A DNA stretch of 64,000 nt, from NCBI GenBank assembly GCA_001695595.3, contig MBPM02000009.1:1240001-1304000 (forward strand). Reading direction: 5' to 3'. The notes under the pieces were generated by a model that was not told the origin of the DNA, did no database searches, and saw nothing but the letters and a program-made list of their open reading frames with translations. Source of the DNA: Plasmopara viticola. Taxonomy: Eukaryota > Oomycota > Peronosporomycetes > Peronosporales > Peronosporaceae. Numbering within the stretch: position 1 is the stretch's first letter; every line of letters starts with the position of its first letter. A program made the translations under genes and the position numbers. This document shows, one piece after another, positions 23,458 to 36,706 of this stretch.

Positions 23458-24084
23458 GTGACAAACGCAAAAAATGCCCTCACGACCTGGGAGTGGTACG
23501 GACAGTCTCAAATTGATGATGCATGGGCCTGGGTTCACGGCATCCACTTTTTTTTCGGTACGCAGACGTTGCTGTCGATAATTATCGTAGCAATTGTGTC
23601 GTACGAGAAAATTAAAGTCGGGAAAATTTGGATTGGCGACCCATTTTCGTCCGTCTCGACTTTGACATTTGTGTCACGGAGATTTCTCGTGGTCATTTCG
23701 TGGTATATTAATTCGTTCTGGACTCTGCGCGAGTACGCATTGATGAACGCTGCAAGACTATCACACACCGAACCTATCCACGTTCACGAAGAGCTGGTAC
23801 ATTGCGACGTTCTCGTCGTGTTTCTTGGCTTTGTGGCTTTTCTGAGTTGGTTAGCGCGCGAGCGGATCGATCCTGCTGTTGCAATCTTTTTCTTTGAGCT
23901 CGTGCACGCTAATCGCTTACGTATTATCGCAACGTTTCCAATCGTGTTAAAAGAAGTCGTCTCATACTCAGGCTGGATGAATCAACTTGGCGATGTAATT
24001 AAGACACCTGCTGTGGCTGCAATGTCTCCATTGTCTTTTTGGTGCACTATTCAGATTCCGACAAAGTCTCTGCCGCGGGGATAG
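23458..24084 (+). pseudogene. Fragment of a multi-pass membrane protein
   Basis: An open frame of about 208 codons with coding-like composition but no ATG in frame; the frame opens with GTG after a stop. It begins WEWYGQSQIDDAWAWVHGIH and contains at least three to four hydrophobic segments, including TLLSIIIVAIVSY, FLVVISWYINSFW and VLVVFLGFVAFLSWL, plus a conserved-looking polar loop (EPIHVHEELVHCDVL). It resembles the middle of large multi-pass proteins common in Phytophthora genomes, whose function is unknown. The missing start and the short C-terminus suggest a truncated gene copy, though an upstream exon cannot be excluded. Confidence 0.5.
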
Positions 24085-24858
24085 GAGCCGTCCGCCATAC
24101 TAAGTGTCCTGCCTTGTTCCTCGCGTCTCAAGTTTTCTACTGACCAAGTTCTGAGCCCTTCTTGTACTACTAGGCTAACACTCGGATGAGGGAGCACGTT
24201 TCAGTTGTTGAGCTGCGCCGCTCAGTACGTACTTAATGGCAATGAAGACGTGCAGGGGAGATTTTGTGATGGTAGGATATGATGGTTTTGGCGGGACAAC
24301 CCGTGTGATTTGCGAAGGTACAGTGTAGATAAAGGTACCGTAATTTGGATATAGATGCTGTATAGGTCTCTTCGCCTATGCTTTTGTAGCTATTACTCGC
24401 ACAAATCATTTGTAGACTATCTTACCAAAAAACTTCAAGTATGACTTTAGTGACTTCGCGAGTTAGTTTGCACAGGTATGGAAGAAAATTGTGGATGTAT
24501 GTGATGATCAGCACAAAAATAGGAGGACTATGCTTTCAGAAGCTAGCTCCCGTTTGTAAGACGCGAGATAGCTTTGTCAAAACATTACCAGTAACTTTCG
24601 AAATACATCATGATTGTAGCCTCTGCAGTATGGTCCAACTCTGTCATAGCAAACTAAATATTAAAAATAAATCAGTTCACTTTGAAAAAGGCTACATATG
24701 CGAAAAACTGTTTTTTTTTTCCACCACTTGGTCCGCCGTCGGAATAAGCCGAACATGTGCGTGTTCAGACTTCCCTCGGTCGCTGCTGTGTACACCCATC
24801 CCCCCACTCTACAATTCTCCTCAAAGGTCAGACACTTGCCATACCTCTTGAATAAGAG
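24085..24858. other. Upstream region of the ZIP gene
   Basis: No convincing gene. The last 80 bp before the start codon are pyrimidine-rich (CCTCGGTCGCTG, CCCCCCACTCTACAATTCTCC), as often seen near oomycete transcription starts. Confidence 0.35.
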
Positions 24859-25872
24859 ATGGACACGTTGGACGAATTCAAGCTAGCGTCGGCATTTTTT
24901 ATCTGGGCTCTTGCGGTCGTGGGTGGCATCGCGCCCTTGCTGAGCAACCAGCGTGTTAGCAAGCGTGTCAGTAGCGGGCTCAATATGCTGGCAGCTGGAA
25001 TTTTTCTCGCCAGCTCGTGCATGCATCTTCTTCCCGATGCACAGCACAATGTAGCATTGAGTGAGTGGGGCTGCGAGCATACCGCGGAGGTATTTCTGGC
25101 CGTGCGCACACGCTACGCTGGCGACAACAAGCGCTGTTTTCGATGGGCCAACTTTTTCTATGGCTGCGGCTTTCTCTTAGTCCTGCTGATCGAAGTGTTT
25201 GCACACACATTGCGACGGCATTACAGCAAAGTGCATGGACACGCAGAATGTGACGCGCTGCTCCCGATTGATACGCGTGCCGCTAAGGTCGACGACTTGA
25301 CCACGATTAGTAGCCACTCGCATAATCAAGTGGAGATTGAAGACTACGGATCTCGAGGCGCGGACGTGGAGCCAATGCTTTCGACTGAAAACGGCAAGGA
25401 CGAGTCGCATGCGCACTATCACGGCATTGTCGTAAAAAATCCTATTTTGGCACTTGTCGTATTCATTGCACTTTCCTTTCATTCTGTCATGGAAGGAATG
25501 GGTATGGGTGCCTCAAGCACCCCAGCGTGGGACATTCTTTTCGCGATTTTAGCTCACAAGTCGCTTGCGGCGTTTGCACTAGCGCTCGAGTTTGTGCATC
25601 ACAACGCGTCTAGAAAACAGCTTTTGACTACCGTTGCGATGTTCTCACTCATGACTCCCACGGGCATCCTGTTTGGTCGATTGCTAGTGGATTCGAACCA
25701 TGCAACGCCTGCAGGCGGCATCTGTGCTGCACTTGCCGGTGGAACCTTTCTGTATGTCGCCCTCATGGAGATTATCCCGCAGGAGCTACAAGACCCGCGA
25801 TTCCAGCTTGAGAAGTGCACGGCTCTGCTTGCCGGCTATGGTACCATGGGTGTGCTTTCACTGTGGACGTAA
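24859..25872 (+). CDS. ZIP-family zinc/iron transporter (SLC39-like)
   Basis: Intronless, 337 aa, about eight membrane helices. Helix 1 is AFFIWALAVVGGIAPLL (residues about 12-28), followed by LAAGIFLASSCMHLLPDA, the conserved end of helix 2. The cytosolic loop (about 120-190) is His-rich (SHSHNQ, SHAHYHG), as in ZIPs that sense or bind metal. Helix 4 has the signature FHSVMEGMGMG (His208, Glu212) and helix 5 has LAHKSLAAFALALE, together the metal-binding pair of the ZIP1-3 subfamily. The C-terminus GGTFLYVALMEIIPQEL is also diagnostic. ZIPs move zinc or other divalent metals into the cytosol. Substrate preference cannot be told from sequence alone. Confidence 0.95.
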   Translation: MDTLDEFKLASAFFIWALAVVGGIAPLLSNQRVSKRVSSGLNMLAAGIFLASSCMHLLPDAQHNVALSEWGCEHTAEVFLAVRTRYAGDNKRCFRWANFFYGCGFLLVLLIEVFAHTLRRHYSKVHGHAECDALLPIDTRAAKVDDLTTISSHSHNQVEIEDYGSRGADVEPMLSTENGKDESHAHYHGIVVKNPILALVVFIALSFHSVMEGMGMGASSTPAWDILFAILAHKSLAAFALALEFVHHNASRKQLLTTVAMFSLMTPTGILFGRLLVDSNHATPAGGICAALAGGTFLYVALMEIIPQELQDPRFQLEKCTALLAGYGTMGVLSLWT

Positions 25873-26137
25873 ATTGATGTAACCTATGTAGTACTTTCGA
25901 GTCAATTAGCATCGTTAGTCAGTCAAGTTCGTGGTGCAAGCTTCCCACTGTAGTCTATGAAAGTCAAGACGAATAACTACTAATGCAGCTTAATTGCGCT
26001 TCGGAATACCTTAAGAGTTTAGATAGCTGTGACTAATACTTCATCAGCACACGCTAAAGCTGTTAAATTCACACCAGAAATGGGCTGCCGACACGCATTT
26101 CTGTTGCATCTTTAGAGCTGGATCCGGTGTCAGCTGC
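25873..26137. other. Convergent intergenic region between ZIP and RBX1
   Basis: The 3' ends of two convergent genes face each other. No coding sequence is seen. Confidence 0.5.
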
Positions 26138-26615
<478 letters not shown>

Positions 26616-29600
26616 CGGTGCAATAGATTGCTCTTGGCTTGGGTACTGTTTCGAATGTGTCCATGGCACGTCGGCAAATTTTATCAACAAATTTCAGAAC
26701 TTATACTCAGCTTTTTGGCATAATGAAGAAAAGAAAAAATCCAAGTTTATTGTCCAGTAAATTGAGTATGCATGACCCATTAAAAAACATAAATCTAAAC
26801 GCTGGCTTTTCGCCTAAAGATGCCTTGAAATGGGTAGCCTAATGGTAATTATACCTTTAAAAAACATAGAAAAGGGGTAGAGTCCCCGGCTAATTGTTGT
26901 AGCGAAGTAAGTCGCTAAATCAAGAAAAGAGGTACATCAGTTACGTTAATCCTTAAAGTGCAGTCCTGCTTCGATACCTTAAGACGGCGGATAGTAAACC
27001 GCCGTTAATCGAATAAATTCGTATCCTTTTTCACACCTCATTTATAGTGTAGATTGTCTACCTAAGTCCTTCCGAAGGTTTTATGATAGATCAATGTGCC
27101 TGTCCGCATATGGCGGATGCGCGGTTTGCTTTTCTCATACGACCTTTGGCTTTAATAGTTCTAATATAGGCGGCTGCATTTGTAGCTATAGCGCATTTTG
27201 GCATTGAACTCTACGAGTCACTTCTATGCTTCAAAGCCCAAGTATCACAGGCACCAGCTCCGATAGTCTAAGCAATAGCGCCTTCTGTGTAGTATAAACA
27301 GCCGGGCTTAGAGCTGGTCACCTTTTTAGGAAACCATTTGTTCATGATTTATTGTCCTGAGAAGAAGAACAATAAGTTGGTGGGCAATGTTTTTTCCGGC
27401 GGACGTTGGAGCTTCGCCAGCGTTCGCGCTTTCTTGTCTAATAGCAAGGTATTTGCAAGCTTGATACACATATTCACGAGCTGAGGGAGCTAAAGCCTCT
27501 ATTACTGTCTATTAATGCATCCAAGGACAATCGAAGGGTAGCCTGCCTTACGCTTGACCATTTCGAGTGCGTTCAGCGACAATGGCAGAGGAGACGAAGT
27601 TCTTTTCAAAAGGAGACAGCACTCGCTTCTAGGAAATGCAATGGATTAGCAGGGAGGACTCGAGTAGAGCATACTGACTCGAACCTAGTATTAAGCGGTG
27701 TTGAGCAAGGCAAAGTCTGCTTATTTGGCTGCGGTAAGCAAGTTAAATGGCCCATGCCTCATTCAAAGGCTTTGGGCGGTCGCTAATACTCTTTGAGCCA
27801 AGGAAACGCTAACCACCAGACTTCATGGCAAGTAATTTCGTCTCATAAATGGGACAATTTCATTCGGCAGCCGACACTGAAGAGGAATGACTGCTCACGT
27901 CCGTACATATTAAATACAATAAAAAGTAGCCGATGGCATTTTTAAAAGAGTAGCGACGGGTCTGTAAGGATATGTCTTGCCCGACAGCATGACATACGCC
28001 TGCTGGACCCAACGCTGTTGTTATCAAACCATCCTGGTGCTGACATTTTCAGCAGGCCAACACTTCTTTTGTATCCTGGGTGTAATCGTTGTAGAGATAT
28101 TTTAAATAGCACTTAGGTCTTTGCAGCCAAGGAATTTAACCTTCTCACCACACTAAGAATCTTGTTATAGTTGTATTGGTCCTCGCTACCTCATAAAGTA
28201 GCCTTGTGGAGTAAAAGTGGGTCTTCACAGCCGACCTACTCGCTTAAAGCGGTTATAAACAAATGCAGCAAACAAAATATGTCTGGAAGATAGCCTGCAA
28301 TGGTCCAAGCTATGTATCCAAACAATTAAGATTTACTTAAGCATTTTAAAACCCTTGTAGCATTAACAACAACTTTCATGGCATGCCGCTAGGTGTTTTT
28401 ATCGTCATGAGAGTCCTTTGTTTAAATTTGATAGGAGTCATTTATGCACCGTACATATTACACACGAACATGTTGCACAGTGCATCATATAAGGGTTGAT
28501 TTTATTGCCATTTTCCATTTGGTTTGAGAGCATAAAGTCGCTGACGAATGTGGGGAATCAACTCCCACACCATGCTATTTTTGCCTTATCGATAAAGAAG
28601 GCATTAAAGAGATTGCTTTGCTCTCGTGACAGTGGTTATTGCCTGGTGAAACAGTGAGTTTGATTCAAACGAGGTAAAAAACGTGCCACACTCCTTTATT
28701 CGGTTTAATGATGGACCTTGGGACACCAGATTTGAGTATATTGATAATAAAGCATACCAAACTTTATAAACCTCTTGAGAATTTTGAAGCCAAGAGAAGC
28801 ATACGCAAAACGATTAAATGTGTGCCTTTATCAATATGTGGATCCAAGTTCCTTGTCGATGATACCCTCTCGCAAAACATTTTTTTCTACAGCTGCTGGC
28901 ACTACGCTACCCATTTGTGAAGCTAAGTCTTACCCATAGTTGACGGCACATAATTGGCCAAATGTAGGACTATGTCATTCACTATGAAGCGCTAAGTTTA
29001 GCGTCTACGGCAGACAGTTCTGCTTAAGAAATTTGATAATCTGCAGAGGTATGCTTCAAATACCTTAATACTTTTCTTACTTTATGCCTGCCTAAATGTT
29101 ATCATATAGGAGACGTACACAACAGGGATGTATACAGTACCCAGTTATGCAAGTTTTGACAGCTGGCTACCTCGCTAATCGATCTAAGACTCGTAATTGT
29201 CAACCAATGTCATATCTCAGGATCAAGCTAGACTTGTCCGTAAAACTGGCTCTGTGCTAACGAAAACTTTAAATTACACAGCAAGTTTACTTTTTTTTCG
29301 ATCCGCTTAATGACAAGTCATAACAAAACCGACTCGTTAGTTTTGATCTCTCTCATAAATTCAGTTAACTTACTCCGGCCGACCGTAATCGTTTGCTGGC
29401 GCACAAAAATTTTCGACGTGCCAGATCCTAATTCATTGTCACATCTACGTACAACTGCGTGCATAATGACTAATCATCGCTGCTGGCTTATCGTGCAGAT
29501 CTCTCTTAGGCATAGTTTTTCATAGTTATATAACAATACACAACCATCATGAGAACTTTCTCTTTTCCATAAATCCTACACACTGATGAAGCTGCAAGTG

Positions 29601-30551
29601 CAAACTTCTGGGCTCTAAGCTTTTTACGATCGATTTAGACGAACTATCTTTATAAATGGCAAAAATATGCCCAACTTGTCCAAAACAATGCCAAAGTGAA
29701 TATTATACGCGGAATAGGGCTTATGCATCTAATGCATGCCAAGCAAACTCTCGTTCTTATCGATGCGCTTTGCTGCAGACCAAATTATGGGTTGAATCAA
29801 CATAGTTGAAAACTCTTTTGACGAACTGATCTGAAAGGCTTACAAAATCAAAGACAAAAGTGCACTTTTTTGGCAGACAAAGAATTCAAAATTGAGTATT
29901 TAATCCCTGACCAGCGATCGCATTCGTAACGCTTCGAGTGAGGAGACAGCGTGCTCAATTATAAAGTTTGAAAAAATTAGCTTGAGTCGAATTCCAGACA
30001 ACAATTGTCTAGAGTACGATGCACCTTCGAAGCATGTTAAAGTCTCATTCGTACGGAAAGGTGAGACCTTCCAATAGGTCAAACCCATGACTCACATCCC
30101 GGGTCATTTAGTTGATTTTATTAACTTTGACACTCTGTTGTCCCCTGCAAGCCTCGACCTTTGGTCTTAGGCTTGCCGAGAGGCAATGGCAAGACGGACA
30201 TAGTGACCGCTTGAGCAAGACATATTTGCTTTAATCAATATAAACGGAGATCATGCTATATGAATATATATAGATACAACACTTGGTGCCATGTCCAAAC
30301 GCGACGGTATCTGATAGGAACCTGTGGCTTAGCGCTACTTTTTAACAAGTGCTGCATCACTTATCGAAAGTCTGCTTGCTGATGACGGCAATAGACCATC
30401 CTTAAATATATGGGTGGATGGCAAAGATCACCCAGACATAGGTTTGCTGAAGCACCGCATTCGTGCGTATACAACAATTCAATTTACTTAGTAATGCAGT
30501 CTACGCATTTTTAAAGCTTTGACTCTTCTCTATAAACGGACTGCGATACCC

Positions 30552-30839
30552 TTACAAGTCGCTAAGCCTAACAAGCACGAATGCTTCTGAGCCTAGTAGG
30601 GGAGGCTTCTTCAAGCTCTTTAAAGGTAGAATCAGATTCCGTATTGAGTTGGTATAACAAGTGGCTGGCTGAATGTAATTAGTACGACTAGGGATGCAAC
30701 CGAAATCGCCCAGGATAACTAATAGATATTGGAAATCAGATGTCGTGTAAAATAGGTCTAGCGCACCACCGCCCCTACCGTAGACGGCTATTATCATACC
30801 ACAAAATATGGCCTTTACCGACTGTAAAACGGTTTCCAT
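30552..30839 (-). mobile_element. LINE endonuclease relic
   Basis: The minus-strand frame contains IIAVYGRGGGALDLFY followed by FQYLLVILGDFGCIPS. This resembles the middle of the exonuclease/endonuclease/phosphatase domain of LINE ORF2, canonically (I..VYAP...F...L..........V..GDFN). The Asn after GDF is replaced by Gly and the frame is short, so this is a dead fragment. No reverse transcriptase follows recognisably downstream. Confidence 0.55.
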
Positions 30840-33800
30840 TAGGAATAGCCTTAAAAAATGGTGGGCGCTAGTTACCTACCGGTATACACACTATGTCTTA
30901 AAATTGAATAAAAGTAAAATTTAACCTGGTCGCTTGCCACGCTAGGAGTGGCACCCAGAAAGCCCTCGCAGCATGCAAAGTAGATTAGCGTGCTACGTGC
31001 CATGGCTTACATCGACCGAAAAAGGCCCTGCTTCTCTTTCATCTCAAACCCGTTGTCCTAAAACAATATTTTTTACGAGATGGTGGACCCGAGTCAAATT
31101 GCCCTTCGTTTAATCGTTGATAATGTTGGTTCCTATTGCAATCCTGAACGTGTTCTTTAGCCGTCGCCTTTAAATTTACTCTCCACCCAGTCTCCAGTGC
31201 TGGTCAAATCGTTGACGAGGGCATCCCAAGTCGGTCTCGAAAATCGTCACAAACTTCTATGTCTTAACGAGTGAGGTGTTTTGCATAACCTTTAAGTTTG
31301 ACGACAAATCTTATACCTTTTGGCGTTAATACACGACTGATAGCGTCATTAATAAAATAACATTCGATCCATTCCTTGCCCTACTGGAGTTCAGTACTCG
31401 CCAAAGCGTTTGTTGCGCTCCTTTCTACCTCATCACTCGGTGAAAACAAACAGCACACATGCGCTCCTCATCATAAGAAGCCGAATGTCTTTCCAGACCC
31501 TTCTGTGCTTAAGTGGTTCTTTGGCAAGTGCGCAAGTTTAATCCGCCGCCGAGAGGTAGGCATAGCAATTGATGCAGACGCAACCTTTGGTGTATGCGTG
31601 ATCTTTGATGTCGACGCAGATGTTGGTATTCATGTTAAAGCACCTTCGAATGCCAAAGAAAAATTCTTTAGGTGGCGTAATATCTTAATAATCTGACCTA
31701 ACGGCATGTTTCCAAGGAGCCTATTTGCTTACTTCCCATGACCAAGTCGTCTTTCGTATAAAAGACAAATACTGATACATAAAATTTCTACCTCTTTTAT
31801 TAGATGCAATCGAGGTGGTGGATGTTACGGGCCATTACATAGAGCCAAGCTTTTGCTACAAAAGCTTCCTTTCCGTAAAAAAAAGCTCTGGTTCCTACAG
31901 GCATTTATACTGGTCTGATTACTAAATATCCTCCTTTTTTCCAAAGCGGCTATCCGGCATCTGTGTGAGAGCGGAGGTTAGCGATAATTCTATGTATAAT
32001 GCGTCATGAGCAAAGGAGCATTCACGGGCGACCAGAGATGAATGTGAGTCAAGCATTGTTCTAGCTGAACAGAGCACTGCGCCTTCGAGCGATGGGAAAA
32101 ATGAGGAGTATCGCAATATAGAACCCTAGCTCTTCGTCGGCATTGGCTTTAAAGAACGTCTAAGCTTACGACAAGGTTGACAATTTGGCTTCATCGTACG
32201 GTATCAGACCCAAATCATAGGCGTCGGTAGACTGAGGTCTCACCCGTAGAGATAGACTAGTTTGGTGATAATTAAAGACTAAAAGTTCGCCAATGCTGCA
32301 TACTAATAAGAAGTAAGTCAGAACGGAATTTACCCGACAAGGGATTTCGTTGTCTTGTCGTATAACTGCTCTGAAACATTCCCATTCAAGAAAAGAGATC
32401 GTAAATAACGTCAACGACGACAACCCTTTCAAAATTTAGGAGAGGCTTTAAAGACCAAACTCTTTAACGTAGTGGGCGACAGGATTTGCGGATTACTTGC
32501 CACAGGTTATAGTCATTTCATCAAAGGTTGAGTCATTCCCATACAGTGATTTCCAAAACGAAAAGAAAAAGTGTTGTTGGTACTAAATTATTGAATTTTA
32601 TAGTCAATATGGTGGTAGCATTCGGCAATATGGAAGTGAGCAGTATGCTCCGGCTGGAACATCATTGCTTCGGAATCATTTTAAGACGGCTGTTCGCGTA
32701 ATTTAATTATCCATCGGATAAATTCCTGTAAAAATATCTACTCAGCGTCAAAAGTGCCAAAAAACTAGGGTGGCTTGCACCCAATATGGAATTATTTTTG
32801 GGCATTTTGGAGCAAATTGTTGCACCTACATGGTGTACCAGCCATACGTCTGTGTGCTTAATGTACAACCTGGTTAGCTGATAGGTCGCTGCCTCACCTC
32901 CGATAGTAAGCTTAGCTTTTGAGGAATAGATTTTGAGCGCGGGTATGGGAAGATCGCTAACTGATTCCAGTGATTAAGACCGCAATCTATTTACGAAGCG
33001 CTTGTTACTTTAAACTTCAGATCACGATATCAATCGGTACATTCTGAGGGAGCAAGTCTCACGACTTTCACTATTGCAGACCACCGGAGAGCAACGGGCG
33101 TGCGCAACCCGTCGTGCTAATGAACGAAATTCATCCAGAGCCTTCTCAGTCCAAAATAATTTTTGGAAGCGATTTTTTTCTTGATATGTACACTTTGTTG
33201 CAGGCACAGCCTTGTATCAAGGCCCAATCTTAAAAACAGAGATTATTTATGGTTGCGAAACACATTTGGATGTCGAAGTGACTGTCGTAAGAGCAGGGTT
33301 GGACATTGCTTTGTAATATAGCCAACTAGTAGTTCTCTTTGCTGTCTTCTAACAAACGTATTAATTAATCTGACTTGCGTATAAAAGTCAAATAAGTAAT
33401 ACGTTATGCACCGACATTCGTCGCAAATTATATGGTCCGAGCTTCTATCCCACGTTGCCATTCTTCAGATCTTCTTGTCTTTCTCCACCATTCAGCTCTA
33501 CGCCTTGTAGTATTAATCGTTAGATAGATATGCTGCTGAGTTCGATCGCGTGCTTGACTGTTTGGTCGATGCTTGCTTGTTTGGACTGCACTCAATGACT
33601 GCTTGCTTGATGAGTTGCTGGTCGCTTGATTGTGTTGTTGCATTTAAAAGCCCAAGCAATTATATTCGTGTGTTTGAACTAATGAGCAAAAAACGTGGTA
33701 GTTCGCGTTGTTGGTGGGGTAACTCCATTAATTTCTTGCTTGCGGTTAACATATATAGCTTGCATGTGCGAGCTAAAATCCGCGCTTAAATTGCTACATA

Positions 33801-34551
33801 TCTATGATTTGGCTCTTAGCTGTAATAGAAACTATTTTTGTATGCATGGATGCAAATCCATTGGAGACAAACCGAATGGCGAATAAACACATAAGTGATG
33901 ACGAGCAAAAGGCTTCGCGGGATATAGTACGCGTGAATGGTAGCAAAAAGGCTACGTAGGATAAATTGTGCACTAGCGAATTTAGAAGACTACGCGTGAC
34001 GGAGTGTGAGCCGGTGGCAACCAGACGAAAACACGCAAATTGATGAGAAAAAGTCTACGCCTGACGATGTACACGCGATAGGAATGAAGAAGGCAACCAT
34101 TATTTATCTATACAGAATACACCGAGCGCCAACGACGATTCAAAACTCCTGTAAATTCGTATCGCATACCACTTGCCTTTGAATCAATTGCTGCCCTTTT
34201 ATAACTGGACGCTACTGGACACGCTACGTTACTATCTTTTAAGTTTTTTGCGCGCACTGACGCTTTCTAATTTCGGTTTCTGCTCAACACCATGTACTGT
34301 AGTAAAAAACAATCTATCAAAAAGACACTAATTTATTCTCAATCGATTTAAATACCCAGCGTGGTAGAATTAGCGTAAAGAGACAAACAATTCTTGCTCA
34401 CGATTTTAGAACCTAATGTTTGGTCGTCGAGCTTGCTGTGTAGAGCAAAGTAGGCAATATAACTCGTGGCGCGGGCGCTACATTTGCCTGGGGTTAATGT
34501 GATTACTTACCATGCGCTATGCAAAGAGGCTGATCATTAGACCTTATACAT

Positions 34552-34809
34552 TTGCAAATAGCCCTTGCCAGGGCCGAGCGGAAGGCTGTTGTAAAGGGGG
34601 GAGTACAATTTTTTTTGAGCGTGTTATGCCTGGAAGTGTTCAAAAGTGATATACGAATCCAACTTTGTAAGCGGAATAAGTATTGTCGGCGCCAAATGGT
34701 GGAATTAATTGCACGAAACTACAAAGACGCCGACGCTTGGCACTTATTGTGCAGAGCAAGGCGCCTCGTCCTGGATGAGGAGCGCAAAGATAGAAGTGTC
34801 ACGAAATGA
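34552..34809 (+). pseudogene. Short coding-like fragment of unknown origin
   Basis: 85 codons without a clear start. The last 55 residues (QLCKRNKYCRRQMVELIARN and what follows, ending DEERKDRSVTK) are charged, helical and protein-like, and end at a TGA. The family is not recognised. It may be the last exon or relic of a lost gene. Confidence 0.25.
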
Positions 34810-35855
34810 AAATATTGCACCGTAATACATTTTTATAAAGTAAGATAGGTACCTACATCTTCGTTATACATTAAATGAAAAGTCCAAAGAACAGCTTAAA
34901 GACTCTCGGGAAAACGACGGCATAACCAATGTCATAGTCATCTAATCTGAAGAAGAAAAAAATTCTCGTCAACGTTGGATGTAGCCGTCACTTAGAGAAG
35001 ATTAGTGCACTAGTAAATTTTCGATGGTAAAGGGTCCATCAGATTTGTATAATGCCATGGTATAAAAAGCAAGATGTGGTTCTCTTTCGGCGTGACCACC
35101 TTGACTTTTGCCAAATGACCAGTGAGGTTTATTAACGCAGTTTCGGGGCAAGGTACAAAAATAATAGGTAGCCTATATTGATATTTGGTGTTAGAAATGC
35201 GAATGACGAGTAGTGCATTACAATAAGCTGGAACGATCATCATAATGATATAGATACCATTTTCTGAAGCGGATGAGCTGAAAAACAACTTGGCAGGATG
35301 TACAATGCAAAGCACACTCAACTTAGTCGATAAGCATTTTTACCGTCTCATGCGAGAGAGTAAGACACCTTTTTTATGGTCAGCACTCCATGCGGTGTGC
35401 TCTGATAGCGGATGGCCATGCCATCAGAGCTGTCAAACGCGCCTATGATTCATAGTTGAGCAGACATCGGCATTGCTCCCATTGAGAGATCTTGACCGGC
35501 GCGGGTGATCCAAGTGTGCTCTACAGGTGACGACCTCGCGTATTTATGCCCAAATGCAATGTGGTATTTAGTCACTGTGAGTTTGGCTCTTGTCGTACAA
35601 GTATTATACGTCTCAGAACCTGACCATGCTTTAGGTGCAGTCGACAAGGTAAGTATACTTTTTTTTTCAAATTGGCCTATGAAGCTGATACGGGATGTCG
35701 TCAATTCGAAAGCAACACAAATCACAACGGTGATGGCTATCATAAAGAAATTTCTGAAGAAAAGTTTTGACCCAACGAGTCCAATGGCTTGATAGGAGGG
35801 AGTGTAATGCGGTACACAAACCCTCGCTAGCTCACATTTTGTGCAATACAAAATT

Positions 35856-35899
35856 CAAAGCCTGGCTGTTCGTTCTGAAGATCGAACAGCCAGGCTTTG
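35856..35899. repeat. Perfect 17-bp inverted repeat (hairpin)
   Basis: CAAAGCCTGGCTGTTCG (35,856-35,872) and its exact reverse complement (35,883-35,899) are separated by a 10-nt loop. It lies 8 bp from the target-site duplication of SINE copy C. It is not part of the SINE, because copies A and B lack it. Confidence 0.9.
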
Positions 35900-35907
35900 T
35901 AATTTTA

Positions 35908-35918
35908 GCAGCTGCGAT
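35908..35918. repeat. Target-site duplication of SINE copy C (3' side of the element)
   Basis: GCAGCTGCGAT, repeated exactly at 36,246-36,256. Confidence 0.85.
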
Positions 35919-36245
35919 TGTATTCTATTGTATTACGTTATCGCGTTGCCGAGTTATGCACGTGCTAGGCTCAGTCTGGCTAGTCCACGGCATAGAGTGG
36001 TGTCCGCATACGTCGGGTCTCGTTCGGCGGGCAGTGCAGCCAGCACCGAGGTTGTGAGGGTCTTCCATTTTCTTGCTTAGCTCTGACTTGGTAAGAGCCC
36101 AGGTGGCGCCCTGGTGCTGGAGATCTTCGCGTCGAGGGTGAGACTCGTTAGAGACCTGCAGATGGCCGAGAGCACCTGCCCGAAGCGCGCGAGCATTTAG
36201 CCCCCGCGCTTGGAAGGAGGGCGTCACCCCAACCTTTTCCGAAGC
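35919..36245 (-). repeat. SINE-like element, copy C, with 11-bp target-site duplication
   Basis: A full-length copy of 327 bp in minus orientation, beginning (minus strand) GCTTCGGAAAAGGTTGGGG and ending in the tail TAATACAATAGAATACA. It is flanked by GCAGCTGCGAT at 35,908-35,918 and 36,246-36,256. The tail is one repeat unit longer than in copy B. The near identity of the three copies indicates recent activity. Confidence 0.9.
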
Positions 36246-36256
36246 GCAGCTGCGAT
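36246..36256. repeat. Target-site duplication of SINE copy C (5' side of the element)
   Basis: GCAGCTGCGAT, identical to 35,908-35,918. Confidence 0.85.
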
Positions 36257-36706
36257 ATCACAAATATTAATACAGCAAATTGTCACTGCAACTTCAACTG
36301 ACAATCCCGTAGTCTTCGATCTCTACGAAGTCCGACGTTTTATAAAATTTAATTCGCAAAGGACTTGATATAAAGACCACACTTACTAAAGCGCGTGTAT
36401 TGCAAAAGTACAATGCAGCCAAATTGATTCCAAGTTCAATTATGCACGAGCTCAACAGGTAGCTACTAGCACTAGCTTGCACAGATAATTCTCTCGCTGA
36501 AGCACAAATATATAGTATAATGTTTTGGATTATAATAATTTGATTCCGCCATCGGACAATATTTTTAAACTACGCGAAAAGACACATGGGCGCAGGTAAT
36601 TCGAGTAATCTCTCTTGCAATTGGACAGAGTATATGATTTGCTGCTGTATTAGCATCCAGCAGCCGATGGAGGCGTCCGTCTGCTGTGCAAGATGCACTA
36701 TCGTCA
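36257..36706. other. Upstream region of the Rab-like GTPase
   Basis: No gene seen. The open frame of the GTPase extends back to a TGA near 36,634 without an ATG, so a small upstream exon could hide here. Confidence 0.35.

Larger units (their letters stand above)
26616..35855. other. Gene desert of about 9 kb with retroelement relics
   Basis: No intact gene. Only a LINE endonuclease relic (30,552-30,839, minus) and a few coding-like scraps are visible. One frame at 34,552-34,809 (plus) ends LIARNYKDADAWHLLCRARR, which looks like protein but has no relatives I recognise. Another at 35,851-35,450 (minus) contains a hydrophobic stretch, FFMIAITVVICVAFELTTSR. A GCTTG-rich low-complexity patch lies near 33,555-33,640. 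Confidence 0.45.

Noticed and set aside
33550..33660. GCTTG-rich tandem repeat
   Set aside because: Only loosely repetitive low-complexity sequence without a stable period.
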